A stretch of 64,000 nt of DNA, taken from assembly GCF_959029255.1 (NCBI RefSeq), contig NZ_CAUFUE010000017.1, positions 47,779 through 111,778 on the forward strand, given 5' to 3'. The position numbers were made by a program, and so were the translations under genes. The DNA is from an uncultured Bacteroides sp. (GTDB taxonomy: Bacteria > Bacteroidota > Bacteroidia > Bacteroidales > Bacteroidaceae). This document shows positions 25,744 through 35,521 of this stretch, in pieces (the stretch's first letter is position 1; every line of letters begins with the position of its first letter). The notes beneath the pieces are model-generated. The model had not been told where the DNA came from. It did no database searches and saw nothing but the letters and a program-made list of their open reading frames with translations.

Positions 25744-26676
25744 TTAATTGTTTGATTTTGGTTTTGAGGGAACTCCGATGTATCCTTCGTTTTGTCCGAA
25801 GCCGTGTATGGAGATGGTGGCATACAGGTCATACCCTTCGGGGGTGAGGGTAACGAGGTAGTCGGTATTAGGATTTAGAGTAAGAGCGATATTTTCGTCC
25901 AGCCAGATGCCGCCCCGGTATTGAGTCTGGGCGTTACCTACGGTTGCCATGCCTATCATGTAGCGTTTATTTACAATTGTATAGTCGTCTCCGTTGCTTC
26001 CTCCTTTCAGTTCGATACCCGGTACAAGTATCAAGCTTGCCTCTTCGGTATTGTTGCAGTAGGCCCAGAATGCGCAAGATTCTTTTTGTCCGTCGCTGTT
26101 CAGGTCGTGTTGCAGTTCCAGGATGATTTCTTGGATATTCAGTCCGTTGGCATTCTGACCTGCCATGCGGAAGGTGAAGCGGCTCTGCTCGTGTTCAAAG
26201 GTAATTGGAACAGGCTCGGCGGTGGGCATAATGTTTACGGTTTTGGTATGGGCTTTCAGGCGGTCGGCCTTTTGATAGTCTTCCAATATGCGTTGGTCCA
26301 GCTTGATGCCTTCATTCTTGCGCACTTCATCGTTCGGCCATCTTGCGTCGAGTTGCGTGATATAAGTATTATCGAGGTTGAAGCGGAAGTCTCCGGTGAA
26401 TATGCCGTTCGCATCTAATGTGTAGGTAGTAACGGAGTTGGCATTTGTCGTCCGGTTCGTTGTTATGTCTACACTGATTTTGTCTCCTTTCGCAAAGAAA
26501 TTAGCGGCAGTGGTGCGCGTCACACTTTCCTGATTGCCCATTTCCTCTATGCTGGGGGCAAGCGAGAGTGACGTTTCGCCCGCTTCGTCAAGGGTGTCTT
26601 CGCTTTGGCAGGCGGTGATGGCGACACTGCTCAAGGTGGTTACCATCAGATAATATAATAGGTTGTTCTTTCTCAT
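25744..26676 (-). CDS. Fimbrillin-family lipoprotein
   Basis: 310 residues. The lipobox is ITAC (Cys23) and Thr-Arg is at 53-54 (ESVTRTTAANFF). The N-terminal domain pattern AKGDKISVDITTNRT and TYTLDANGIFTGDF is followed by RWPNDEVRKNEGIKL, and the second half by VPITFEHEQSRFTFRMAG, the usual fimbrillin strand order. It ends with YDLYATISIHGFGQNEGYIG. It is the smallest of the six subunits, 15 bases after the upstream gene. Accessory, stalk or tip role cannot be decided from sequence. Confidence 0.8.
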   Translation of the reverse strand: MRKNNLLYYLMVTTLSSVAITACQSEDTLDEAGETSLSLAPSIEEMGNQESVTRTTAANFFAKGDKISVDITTNRTTNANSVTTYTLDANGIFTGDFRFNLDNTYITQLDARWPNDEVRKNEGIKLDQRILEDYQKADRLKAHTKTVNIMPTAEPVPITFEHEQSRFTFRMAGQNANGLNIQEIILELQHDLNSDGQKESCAFWAYCNNTEEASLILVPGIELKGGSNGDDYTIVNKRYMIGMATVGNAQTQYRGGIWLDENIALTLNPNTDYLVTLTPEGYDLYATISIHGFGQNEGYIGVPSKPKSNN

Positions 26677-26691
26677 GTTTTCTATCTGTTT

Positions 26692-28779
26692 TTAGTCTAA
26701 CTTCTGGATAAGCGGATGTTCCCAAATCAAAGAGGGATAGTTGCTATTCCTTGTTCCCATGTCGTACCATGAATCCTTCCATTGGTAGGCGGGGTAAGTT
26801 CCGGGATAGTCCACTTCCCCTGTTCCGCCGTTAGTCACGGTGGTGTCGTCCTTGAAGAGCGGCCATCCGGTGGGCCATCCTGTGTTGAAGCTCGTCACGC
26901 TTGCGTCGGCATCCGTTTTCTGCGTATAGCATCCGTTTACGGAGATTGTGCTTTTTTCTTCTTTGGGAGCCGGATTGTAGAAGCCCTGGGCAACCTCTTG
27001 GCTGGTGGTTGTCACAGGATTTCCGTTTTCTGCCTGAGTTTCTTTTTTGATGTATGCCTTTATCTTCTCTATCTTGCTGTAACAGTTCGTGATGCTTCCG
27101 TTGCTCAGCATGCCGCAGAAACCTCCTGTGTATGCGGCAGCGTATGTCTTTTTGTCGTTTTCTTCCGCATTGACGGCGATGCCTTGATAGGAATTGTCTG
27201 CACTTTCTTGCCATACGTAAGAGTCTTTTATCTCCGCTTTCTGCTTTTGGTTGCCTGCGCCTCCGCAAAGTCCTCCCACACGCACGTTTTCACCTTTCAC
27301 GGTGATTGTGGGGTTGGTCACCTTGCATCCGCGTATGTAGCAGGTACTGTTGGCAAAATCTTTCAGTTTCTCTTGCACCAACGCTTGTCTCACGGGTTCG
27401 GAGAGCTCGGAGGGAAGTCCGTCACGAATCATCTTCTCTTTCTGGGCATCGGTGAGTTCCGGATTAACGATGCCGCAAAGGGCGCCTACGTAGCAGGTGT
27501 CTTTCTGATTGTTGCTGAAGTCCACCGTAATCGTTGGATTCACCAAGTCGATGTTCATCAGGGTAGATTCGCTGGTGATGCTTTTGAATAGTCCGAATGA
27601 CTGTTTGTCAGGCTCTGTACCGGCAGCTGCAACAGTGCCGTTCAGGGTGAGGTTGCTGATTTTGTGTCCGCCGCCGTCGTATGTGCCTTTAAAGGCGGTT
27701 TTGGGAGTCCAAGTTATTCCGTTGAGGTCAACGTCGCATACTTGGTAAGCACGATAATCGTCAAATGATACGTCTTGCATACTTGTGGCGTCATACACCA
27801 GTTTGTCCGAAGTGGGAATGAAGATTTCACCCGTATTCAGGTTGTAGCCATAGCGGTAAACGGTCTCTTCGGAAAGGTTTACGGTCTTGGGTACGGTGAG
27901 TATCAGTTTGTCGCTCACGAATAACTCTTCTCCTGCATTCAGGATGTTGTTAAAATGCTTATGGTCTTTGTCATGGTGCGGGTCGTTCTCTCCGCTTTTC
28001 CAGACGTAGGCGTTGTAGCGGCGCACGTACTTGCCGCCGATTGGTGATGCATTGTCTTTCGGAAAGTCTTCAATGCCATCCAGCCAGTTTTCGCGGAGGT
28101 CGCCTGTGTCGGCGTTGTAGCTGCCTTCATATCTGTCTACGCCGGGCAGCATCTTGATGCTGCCGTCGCTAATATTCTTTGATTTGGGAAAGTCGGATAC
28201 TTGGTCTGCCACCAGTACCACTTCCACCTTGCAGGTCTGTTGCGGGGTGAAGTGCAGTTCTATCATGTAGGCATTGGTAGGGTTCACGTTGGTCTGTGCC
28301 CGATAGGGGATATAATACTGTTGTGAGTAGTCGCTTTCCGTGATGGGATAGGCTTTCTCGTCTACTTTTTGGCTGAAGTAGTTCTCCTCCTTGCTCATCT
28401 CAGCGTTGTAGGGGTAGAAGGCTACGATAGTCATGCGGTCGTAGATGTAAATCTCCTTATCGGCGGTCAGTTTGCTGCCGTTTACGGTGCAATGCAGGTT
28501 GCGGATATAAGGCTTGCTTAGGTCGCCCTTGTCATAGTCGTCCTGATAGTAGATGTAGAGGCCGACATCTTTGAAGCTGTCATTGGTTGTTTCGCTCATG
28601 TTGCCGACACTTCCCAGTTCGGCGAGCCGGGTTGTTGCACCGGTACTTACATACATATTGAGCAATGTACCTTCCTTTGAAGGAGTGGCATCCGTTGCTG
28701 TTTCATCTGTGCATCCGCAGAAGCAGAGGGTGAGCAGTGCCGCTCCGGTATACACGATATGTTTTATTATTCCGTTCAT
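26692..28779 (-). CDS. Large fimbrillin-like lipoprotein with GLUG-like region
   Basis: 695 residues. The lipobox is FCGC (Cys23) and Thr-Arg is at 50-51 (TGATTRLAELGS). The N-terminal 300 residues look like a fimbrillin domain (MTIVAFYPYNAEMSKEE, IELHFTPQQTCKVEVVLVAD). The C-terminal half has TYDGGGHKISNLTLNGTV, FGLFKSI, CYVGALCGIV, VRVGGLCGGAGN and YTGGFCGMLSNGSITNCYSK. These are Gly/Cys-rich beta-helical repeats like the GLUG motif of bacterial adhesins. A pilus tip adhesin is a reasonable guess. It is 20 bases after the previous gene. Confidence 0.75.
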   Translation of the reverse strand: MNGIIKHIVYTGAALLTLCFCGCTDETATDATPSKEGTLLNMYVSTGATTRLAELGSVGNMSETTNDSFKDVGLYIYYQDDYDKGDLSKPYIRNLHCTVNGSKLTADKEIYIYDRMTIVAFYPYNAEMSKEENYFSQKVDEKAYPITESDYSQQYYIPYRAQTNVNPTNAYMIELHFTPQQTCKVEVVLVADQVSDFPKSKNISDGSIKMLPGVDRYEGSYNADTGDLRENWLDGIEDFPKDNASPIGGKYVRRYNAYVWKSGENDPHHDKDHKHFNNILNAGEELFVSDKLILTVPKTVNLSEETVYRYGYNLNTGEIFIPTSDKLVYDATSMQDVSFDDYRAYQVCDVDLNGITWTPKTAFKGTYDGGGHKISNLTLNGTVAAAGTEPDKQSFGLFKSITSESTLMNIDLVNPTITVDFSNNQKDTCYVGALCGIVNPELTDAQKEKMIRDGLPSELSEPVRQALVQEKLKDFANSTCYIRGCKVTNPTITVKGENVRVGGLCGGAGNQKQKAEIKDSYVWQESADNSYQGIAVNAEENDKKTYAAAYTGGFCGMLSNGSITNCYSKIEKIKAYIKKETQAENGNPVTTTSQEVAQGFYNPAPKEEKSTISVNGCYTQKTDADASVTSFNTGWPTGWPLFKDDTTVTNGGTGEVDYPGTYPAYQWKDSWYDMGTRNSNYPSLIWEHPLIQKLD

Positions 28780-28799
28780 TGTAGAATGTTATTTTTGAG

Positions 28800-31040
28800 T
28801 TAAGGATTCGTTGTACTCTTCTTTACAGGAATAGGCCATACGGTTTTGTAAGTATTGGTATCCGTATCTTTCTCATATTTGAATTCCCATGAAGAAGTTG
28901 TGCTAAGTGCGTTGTTCAGCTTTGTTACCGCTTCTGTGCGGAGTTTCGTTTCCGTCATATTGGTGGTATCATCGGTATATCCGGCTTGGTCGTTTTCGTC
29001 TATTCCCTCGGCAAAGCTTCCTATCGCCCTTTCATCGTTGAATGTCTGGGTGTTACTTGCCGTTCCGGTCAACCAATAACAACTGCTAATCAGCTTGTTG
29101 TTGCTTTTTGCTGACTGGTATCCGCAAATGCCGCCAAGAGCAGCCGTTCCCGTATAGTTACTGCTTCCGTGTAGCATACCTGCATTGATGCAGGCTTTGA
29201 TGGCGCCTGCATCCGTGCTTGAGTTTTCGCCGCATATACCGCCCGTTGTTCCTTCGGGAATGTTTCCGGTGTTGAGGCAGGCAAGTATCTTTCCCTTTGT
29301 ATCATTCTTTCCGCAGATGCCGCCCACTGTTTGGTTGTCTTTGGACTTTATGTCGGCTTCGTTGATGCAGCCTTCAATGGTTCCGCTGTTGATGGAGCAG
29401 ATGCCGCCTGCATAGGTGTCTCCGCTACCACTGGCATCGATGCTGCTGAAGGCGATGTGGAGGTTCTTCAACGTACCCTTATTTTCTTTGAACAGACCAC
29501 TGTTATTGGCATTCATGTGCAGGATGGAATGACCGTCACCGTCCAGTTCCGCATTCTCCGGGAAATCTTTTTGGGGAATGGTGAGCGCGAGGCTGTTGAC
29601 GTCTATGTTGTTCATCAACTTATACTTTTTTCCTGCTTCGGGATTGTTCATCAGATTGTAGAACTGCAAGGGAGTTTGGACTTCGTAATAGGAATTGCTG
29701 TTATCTTTTGTCATGCCGTTTGCATTCAGGTTGATGGAGAACTTCTGTGAGGCGCTTTCTGTTGCTGCAACGTATATAACGGAATGTTGCTCTATCAGTA
29801 ATCCGTCTTTGGTATAAAGGTCTGCAGTCAATGTTCTTTGGCTCATATCGGTAGGCAGGGTGAGGAATTTAGCGTTGACCACATTGCTTCCATTTTCTTT
29901 TTCGCAAGTACCTATGTATTGGTAAGAACCGGTATTATTTTGGGGCGCGTGGCGAAGCACAATCTTAGTGATTTGCGCGTCTCCGCTATTTGTATAACCT
30001 CCGGTCATATTCATCTCTACTTTATGCGGATCGTAGCCCCATGTGCCGTCTCCTGACTTTATGTCCCAGTCTTTCTTGGTTACAGTGATTTTGTTCAGTC
30101 GCAGGCGCTCTATTTCAAAGGTGAGCCGATAGGACAAGCCCGGCTTTAATATGAAATCGCTTTTCGTTCCATTGAACTCGGCTTGCGGTATTTCTATAGT
30201 GTTAAGGTCTGCATCGGTTGCCGTATAGTCATCAATCTTCAGAGACTTCAGGATTCCTTTCTTTCCGGATAACGTTTCTCCGGTCGGTATCAGGTAATGG
30301 ACACCCTGCTTTAAAGTATAGAGGGTTGTGCCCGTAGCGGTTGCTGTATTATTCGTATCATTAGCTGATGAAGTAGTCAGGGCATAAGTGCCTTCCTTAT
30401 AAACTTTCACTCCATTATTTCCATCTTTGAAGCTTATTTCTATATTTTGAGGAGTGGTGGTTGGCCTATCAGAAGTAGTATCGGTAATCTTAATCACTAC
30501 TTCTACCTTTGTCATGATGTGGCGAAACTTAAGTTCTTTGGCACGGGCATCATCAGTACTACCTTCGTTTTTAGAGCTAACCTTCGTACCGGTTCCATCA
30601 TCACCATTACTGATAAGGTAATCGTTAGCCTTTTCTGTTCCGGCTGTAAGAGCAATTTTTCCGCTATTATCTACATTTCCTGTGTGGGCAAAGAGACTGA
30701 TTTCTTTATTACCTAAAGGATAGTAGGCGTTGGCTGTCAGATAATACGCACCGCTTACACTAGATACAGCATCATTGCTTACAGTTAACGCTACATTGGT
30801 GAAGTAATCGGTGGGAGTATTTTCGGTAGTCTTTGCCGATAGTTTCAGATTGGTATAACCTTGCAGTGTCTCTGTATTATTTGCAACTCCATCTGCTCTT
30901 GTCATTGTCCCCACCAAGGAGATAGAAGTATCTCCCGGAATAGTTTCCGTATCGATAAGTGAGTCGGAGCTACAAGCGGAGAGGGCTAACATTGCCGCCA
31001 TCATTCCGCTTTTATATATTGTCTTTAGCATTTTCATCAT
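28800..31040 (-). CDS. Large fimbrillin-family lipoprotein with Cys/Gly beta-helix repeats
   Basis: 746 residues. The lipobox is LSAC (Cys23) and Thr-Arg-Ala is at 47-49 (GTMTRADGVANN). The fimbrillin domain occupies about 50-330, ending KITVTKKDWDIKSGDGTWGY. Residues about 500-670 carry a series of GGICG units (YAGGICSINSGTIEGCINE, VGGICGKND, TGGICGENS, LGGICGYQS) with regularly spaced Cys and Asn, a right-handed beta-helix or GLUG-like pattern. It is the longest gene of the locus after the 797-residue subunit, and with the gene at 26692 it is a prime candidate for a tip adhesin. One base separates it from the upstream gene. Confidence 0.78.
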   Translation of the reverse strand: MMKMLKTIYKSGMMAAMLALSACSSDSLIDTETIPGDTSISLVGTMTRADGVANNTETLQGYTNLKLSAKTTENTPTDYFTNVALTVSNDAVSSVSGAYYLTANAYYPLGNKEISLFAHTGNVDNSGKIALTAGTEKANDYLISNGDDGTGTKVSSKNEGSTDDARAKELKFRHIMTKVEVVIKITDTTSDRPTTTPQNIEISFKDGNNGVKVYKEGTYALTTSSANDTNNTATATGTTLYTLKQGVHYLIPTGETLSGKKGILKSLKIDDYTATDADLNTIEIPQAEFNGTKSDFILKPGLSYRLTFEIERLRLNKITVTKKDWDIKSGDGTWGYDPHKVEMNMTGGYTNSGDAQITKIVLRHAPQNNTGSYQYIGTCEKENGSNVVNAKFLTLPTDMSQRTLTADLYTKDGLLIEQHSVIYVAATESASQKFSINLNANGMTKDNSNSYYEVQTPLQFYNLMNNPEAGKKYKLMNNIDVNSLALTIPQKDFPENAELDGDGHSILHMNANNSGLFKENKGTLKNLHIAFSSIDASGSGDTYAGGICSINSGTIEGCINEADIKSKDNQTVGGICGKNDTKGKILACLNTGNIPEGTTGGICGENSSTDAGAIKACINAGMLHGSSNYTGTAALGGICGYQSAKSNNKLISSCYWLTGTASNTQTFNDERAIGSFAEGIDENDQAGYTDDTTNMTETKLRTEAVTKLNNALSTTSSWEFKYEKDTDTNTYKTVWPIPVKKSTTNP

Positions 31041-31041
31041 T

Positions 31042-32166
31042 TTAATTGATAGTTACAGTGCTGTTTCCTTTATATTCCCAATCTTTCAGTGTTCCGTATA
31101 GGATGATAGCATCATCTCCACCAGTCTGTATATTTACTACTTTGACTTTGATGGTGAGTACAGTGGTTTTCCCCATTTCGAGTTTTACGCTGCTGTTGGA
31201 AGCATCTTTAAATTCATCCAAAGAGCCGTCATTGCCGGTTGCATAGCTATAGGTATAGCTCTTATCTCTTAGTTCAAAGTCTATCTTGCTAAGTTCTACG
31301 GTGTTGACATCATCGGTTGCAGGTAATAAGTAATATTCTTTATTGCTGCCGCCTTTCTTGGAATCACTGCTGTCATAAGGCAGCTTTTTCGCATTGTTAT
31401 TGGTATAGTTATTGGCACTAATCAGGCTATACACAGAAGTGTGTGATGCACTTGTTCCGGGTGCAGTCAATGTCCATGCAGGATTAATAAAATCAAAATT
31501 CCCGGTAGTTACTTTGGTCTGGATACCCAACTTGGTGATTTTGAAGTTATCGCTATTGTAATCTGTAATCTCATTACCACTCTTGTCTATAGGAACTACT
31601 TTGATAACCAGACGTGCCATGGCATGCTTGAATTGAGTCAGCTCTACACCGCTTTTTCCGCTTTCTTTATTGTAAGCTGTAGTAGTAGGAGTGCTATAAA
31701 GCAAATCGGGGAAGGGAACGTTGGTGCTTGCCGTAACGGTTAAAGTATGAGGTTCTCCGGATTTTTGAGTTGTATTACTTGGGCTGTAGGCAGCAAAACT
31801 TAAATAAGTATCACTATCGAACGGCCAGTACTGAACAGGGCTGAAGGTTACGGGATACTGATTGTTGCTTTTTACACCGACAGTAGCTGCTACATGATTT
31901 AAATGAAAGTTGTCACTGCTGCTCCAGTCAGTCTGGGCGGCACCGCTTGTTGTCTTCGCTGCCACCACAGCAATACTTCCACTGTTGGGAAAATCGGTAG
32001 TAGCACCGGCACGTGTCTGCACCTCTGTATCTGTAGACATGACTACGGATGGAGTGCTAAGCGTGATAGGCACGAGGTCGCTTTCCATTTCCGGTTGCAG
32101 CATGTCGTTGCTGCAACCGGCGAGGAGTGCGCTTATACCTATTATATAGAAAGATTTCTTTATCAT
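31042..32166 (-). CDS. Fimbrillin-family lipoprotein (candidate structural subunit)
   Basis: 374 residues. The lipobox is LLAGC (Cys18) and Thr-Arg-Ala is at 51-53 (EVQTRAGATTD). It follows the classic fimbrillin order: GSIAVVAAKTTSG, YWPFDSDTYLSFAAYSP, then VELTQFKHAMARLVIKVVP at the start of the second half, and a C-terminal strand ending LYGTLKDWEYKGNSTVTIN. Its size and compact two-domain shape fit a stalk or accessory subunit best among the six. This is judged by resemblance to FimA/Mfa1-type proteins, not by a search. Confidence 0.83.
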   Translation of the reverse strand: MIKKSFYIIGISALLAGCSNDMLQPEMESDLVPITLSTPSVVMSTDTEVQTRAGATTDFPNSGSIAVVAAKTTSGAAQTDWSSSDNFHLNHVAATVGVKSNNQYPVTFSPVQYWPFDSDTYLSFAAYSPSNTTQKSGEPHTLTVTASTNVPFPDLLYSTPTTTAYNKESGKSGVELTQFKHAMARLVIKVVPIDKSGNEITDYNSDNFKITKLGIQTKVTTGNFDFINPAWTLTAPGTSASHTSVYSLISANNYTNNNAKKLPYDSSDSKKGGSNKEYYLLPATDDVNTVELSKIDFELRDKSYTYSYATGNDGSLDEFKDASNSSVKLEMGKTTVLTIKVKVVNIQTGGDDAIILYGTLKDWEYKGNSTVTIN

Positions 32167-32190
32167 TGTTTTCTTGAAATACTTGATGAA

Positions 32191-34584
32191 TTATTCAATA
32201 GTGGTACTTCCGCTTGTACCATTTTCCCAATCTTTTACGGTTGCGCTGAGGCTGATGCCCGTCTTACTGAATGTAATGTTGATGGTGTGATTGCTGCCAG
32301 CTACGAATGACGTAATCGCTGCGATGTCTGTTCCTTTGACAACGTAATCTTTGCCACCAAAGTTGACGGTAACCAAGGCTTGGTCGCCTACATTGTTTTG
32401 CGGCATAATCAGTGCTTTATATGTCGCCACTGTACCTGCTGTGGTACTGGTAGTTATTTTCTTGGGTGTGAAAGAAGGGGTTGCACTTCCGGTTGCGGAT
32501 GCAGTTCCGGTAACTACATTGATGTCGCCCGTCAGATACAGGTTGTTCAATGCTACGCTGTGACTTGTAAAGTCATTAGCTGTAAAGCCTGTTCCTGCAA
32601 TGATATTCACTGTAACACTACTCAATACATGGTTGAAGGTAAAGTCAACACTTTCTGCATACGGAGGTGTAAGTTCGCTATCAGTGAATTTATGTGCAGC
32701 AACCAGTATATCATCATTGGGTTTCTTGGTTGTTGTATCGAAGCTTGTCCATGAGAAAGATTTTTCTCCTTCAGCTACAGCCGGTATGCCTGTTGTCGGG
32801 AACACGGCAGAAATCACATCACCAACTTCGAACTCTTCTGTTTTCCAGGGAGAGTTGGGGAAGACGACACTATTACCAGTACCGGTCGTACAAGTTCCGG
32901 TTGCATGCTTATTTACTGTAGTGGCCGAGTTCTTATAGAATGTGATTACATCATTTGCTTTAAAATACGTTGATGTTCCGTTAGCTACATCTACCTTGAA
33001 CTCCAGTTCATGAGCCGCTTTTGTGTCGTCCCAGTCTTTTACGGTGGTACTTACTTCAACATCTGTCTTGCTAAGTTTAATATCCAGCTTGTTGTTGGCA
33101 CCTTGTTCAAAGGTGATATCTTCCGTATTCTTTATTTCGTAATCACGGCCGCCGATGGTAACAATAGCTATTACTTCACCCGCCTTGACCTCTTGTTGGG
33201 GGAAGATAGCTATGTAGTTGCCATCTTCTGCTTTCTCTGCTTTGATATCGTGAGTTCCGTCACTGATAACGAATTCTCCCTTTTCATTCACCTTTCCCGT
33301 ATAGTTATATCCGGGGAAAGTAACAATGGCGCTTGCCAGTTCTTCCGTGGTAAAAGCGTTTTCGCCGGCAGGGCTTGACAGAGTTACAGTAGTTTTGGCT
33401 GCCGCATGCTTCAATTCAAGATTAACGCCTTTATATTGACCGGCAGTTGTTGAGTCGGACAGCAGGACGTCGTCCATTTGTGTATCGTTCAGCTTTGCGG
33501 TGAGGGCGGTGGTTCCGATAAAACTGACAGGGTCTGCCGTGATGTTTTCCCAGTAGATGTTCTTGTCAGTTACCCAGTTGATACCGTCAAAGGTATATTT
33601 GGCGGCATACTTATGGTCGGTGTCTCCTTCGTCTTTCAGCAGGAGGCGCAAGGTGTCACCCGCTTGTACGCCTGCACTGGCTTCGAGTCCGGTCACTATA
33701 CGCACTACATTGACTGCGGTTTCGGGTCCTTCTTGCCATTCTTCGATGGTGGCGCTTACGGTGACGGGCGTTTTCTTCAATTTGATGTTGAAGATGTGCT
33801 TGAGTCCGCTCTTTATTTCTAAATCGCTTTCCATGATGGCTGTATAAACTCCTCCGTTGGCAGTGGTAATCTCGAAGGTTACACCTTCGCCGGCTACACG
33901 GGGCAGGATGATACCTTCACCGTGGGCAGAGGTGATGGGGATAATGACGTCTTTACCACTATTGTCGTCTATGGTCAGCACTTCGTTCATCAGGTCGTAT
34001 GTTCCGGCTGTTTTCAGTCCTTTGATGGCGAGCTTGCATCCTTCCAGAGACATGATTTCGGAGTCTTCTACCTCGAGGTTGACGATGACCTTGGCAAGGC
34101 GGTGGTAGAAGTGTAACTTCACGTCCGGATCATCTTTGGAAGTTCCGGCGATGTGCTCGGCGGTCATCAGGTCGATGGCGGCGAGGTTACTTTGTTCGTC
34201 TGTTGACAGCGGCATTATCATGTCGGCAGGCAACGTGCTGCTATAGGGGTAGTATGCTTTGAAAGATACTTTGCTGCCGTCTACGGGGAAATACATGATT
34301 TGCTCCGCTGTGGCGGGGGTGAAACTTGATGTAGCATCCGGAGTGACGTAGTTGTAGTTCTTGTAAGGCGCTATTATATCAGCGCTTCCGTCTTTCAGCA
34401 TGGTGATGCCGATGACGTCGTCCTTGTTCCATTCATTGTTTACGGCACGGGTGTTGACACTTCCCGAGATGTGGACGGCTACTTTGTCGCCCGTTGTTGA
34501 GACGGCTTCCTCGTTGATACAGGAGGTAGCGGCAGTTATCAGCAACATGCTGCATAGAGAAATTCTGTTGAAGATTCGTTTCAT
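32191..34584 (-). CDS. Very long fimbrillin-family lipoprotein with three tandem fimbrillin-like domains
   Basis: 797 residues. The lipobox is ATSC (Cys22) and Thr-Arg-Ala is at 45-47 (SVNTRAVNNEW). Three similar units each end with a Trp strand: VTVSATIEEWQEGPE near 290, VEVSTTVKDWDDTKA near 530 and ISLSATVKDWENGTS at the C-terminus. Each is preceded by an INITFSKTG-like or NKLDIKLSKTD-like strand. The first unit also has the KAYYPYSSTLP motif. One polypeptide therefore seems to hold three fused fimbrillin-type modules, which is uncommon in the subunits I know. It could form an elongated stalk or a base adaptor. Confidence 0.8.
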   Translation of the reverse strand: MKRIFNRISLCSMLLITAATSCINEEAVSTTGDKVAVHISGSVNTRAVNNEWNKDDVIGITMLKDGSADIIAPYKNYNYVTPDATSSFTPATAEQIMYFPVDGSKVSFKAYYPYSSTLPADMIMPLSTDEQSNLAAIDLMTAEHIAGTSKDDPDVKLHFYHRLAKVIVNLEVEDSEIMSLEGCKLAIKGLKTAGTYDLMNEVLTIDDNSGKDVIIPITSAHGEGIILPRVAGEGVTFEITTANGGVYTAIMESDLEIKSGLKHIFNIKLKKTPVTVSATIEEWQEGPETAVNVVRIVTGLEASAGVQAGDTLRLLLKDEGDTDHKYAAKYTFDGINWVTDKNIYWENITADPVSFIGTTALTAKLNDTQMDDVLLSDSTTAGQYKGVNLELKHAAAKTTVTLSSPAGENAFTTEELASAIVTFPGYNYTGKVNEKGEFVISDGTHDIKAEKAEDGNYIAIFPQQEVKAGEVIAIVTIGGRDYEIKNTEDITFEQGANNKLDIKLSKTDVEVSTTVKDWDDTKAAHELEFKVDVANGTSTYFKANDVITFYKNSATTVNKHATGTCTTGTGNSVVFPNSPWKTEEFEVGDVISAVFPTTGIPAVAEGEKSFSWTSFDTTTKKPNDDILVAAHKFTDSELTPPYAESVDFTFNHVLSSVTVNIIAGTGFTANDFTSHSVALNNLYLTGDINVVTGTASATGSATPSFTPKKITTSTTAGTVATYKALIMPQNNVGDQALVTVNFGGKDYVVKGTDIAAITSFVAGSNHTINITFSKTGISLSATVKDWENGTSGSTTIE

Positions 34585-34621
34585 ATCGATGTTCGTTTAT
34601 TCTTTATATTAATGAGTTTGT

Positions 34622-35521
34622 TTAGTGGGCGTCCATCCAGGTTTCGGGACCTGCTTGCCAGTCTTCGATGGTAGCTTCAAAGTCGGCTCCCAGGCGCAGG
34701 GTGATTTCAATGACCCAGGGCTTATTTACATCTTCGGTGTGGAAACCGTCCATGTCGGTGGTGATGTCGAAGGTATAGGTCTTCTGCACGCCTCCGGCAT
34801 AGGTCACTGTCAAGGTCAGGGTCTGGTTGCCGTCACCATCTATTCCAAGCAGACGATGGCTGTCGGTATAGAGAATGTCGTCTCCGTCTACTTTGCCGAA
34901 GGTGTAGTTCATGCTTCCGCTTTCCAAAGCGGGATGGCGGTCTACTCCATCGGTGGGGGCAAAACCATTGTTCAGGTCGCGGGAGAGGGAGATGCCGTCT
35001 ACGATACCTGTAAGGATTTCGAGGATTGCGGCGTTCCCACCTTCAAACTTCACTTTGATGTCCAGCGGACGGGATTGTATGTGAGTGGGGACTTCAATGT
35101 TAGTATTATCTTGATTGGATGCGTTGGAACTCACCGTGATAACGGTATGTCCCCCTGTCATGTTTTCGGGCATGTCTTGAGCGCTGCCGTCGGGTTTGGT
35201 GGCTATGGTGACGTTGGTTCCGCTTACATTGACGTTCGGGTCTTTCGGACCTTTTAGCGCAACTATGGTGTAAGAGCCGTCATCAAGGTCTATCGGATTA
35301 TTGTTGTCCACATTTACCTCCTGTTCATTACCTTCGGAGTCGATAATCGTTATACGTCCTGATTTTAACGTTTCTTCCTTTTCCGGAGTAAGACCTTCGG
35401 GGATGGACGGCGTAATGAAAAATTCGCCTGGGCAGTTCTCTTTGTCAAAACCTTCCTTGATGCACGATGCCAACAATAGTATTACTGTCAGGCAAGCCAG
35501 TTTGCTGATATTCTTTATCAT
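34622..35521 (-). CDS. FimB/Mfa2-like anchor lipoprotein
   Basis: 299 residues with lipobox LLASC (Cys20) followed by IKEGFDKENCPG. This Cys-IKE plus DxxxCP start is characteristic of FimB/Mfa2 anchor subunits. No Thr-Arg processing site follows the lipid cysteine, as expected for a subunit that stays lipid-anchored in the outer membrane and ends pilus growth. The body has a two-beta-sandwich look (FEGGNAAILEILTGIVDGIS, TLTLTVTYAGGVQKTYTFDI) and finishes ATIEDWQAGPETW, similar to the fimbrillin Trp strand. Its ATG overlaps the upstream stop by one base. Confidence 0.75.
   Translation of the reverse strand: MIKNISKLACLTVILLLASCIKEGFDKENCPGEFFITPSIPEGLTPEKEETLKSGRITIIDSEGNEQEVNVDNNNPIDLDDGSYTIVALKGPKDPNVNVSGTNVTIATKPDGSAQDMPENMTGGHTVITVSSNASNQDNTNIEVPTHIQSRPLDIKVKFEGGNAAILEILTGIVDGISLSRDLNNGFAPTDGVDRHPALESGSMNYTFGKVDGDDILYTDSHRLLGIDGDGNQTLTLTVTYAGGVQKTYTFDITTDMDGFHTEDVNKPWVIEITLRLGADFEATIEDWQAGPETWMDAH

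Noticed and set aside
26782..27591. 269-codon plus-strand frame inside a pilus gene
   Set aside because: Antisense of a lipoprotein gene that fits the operon; composition follows the reverse codons.
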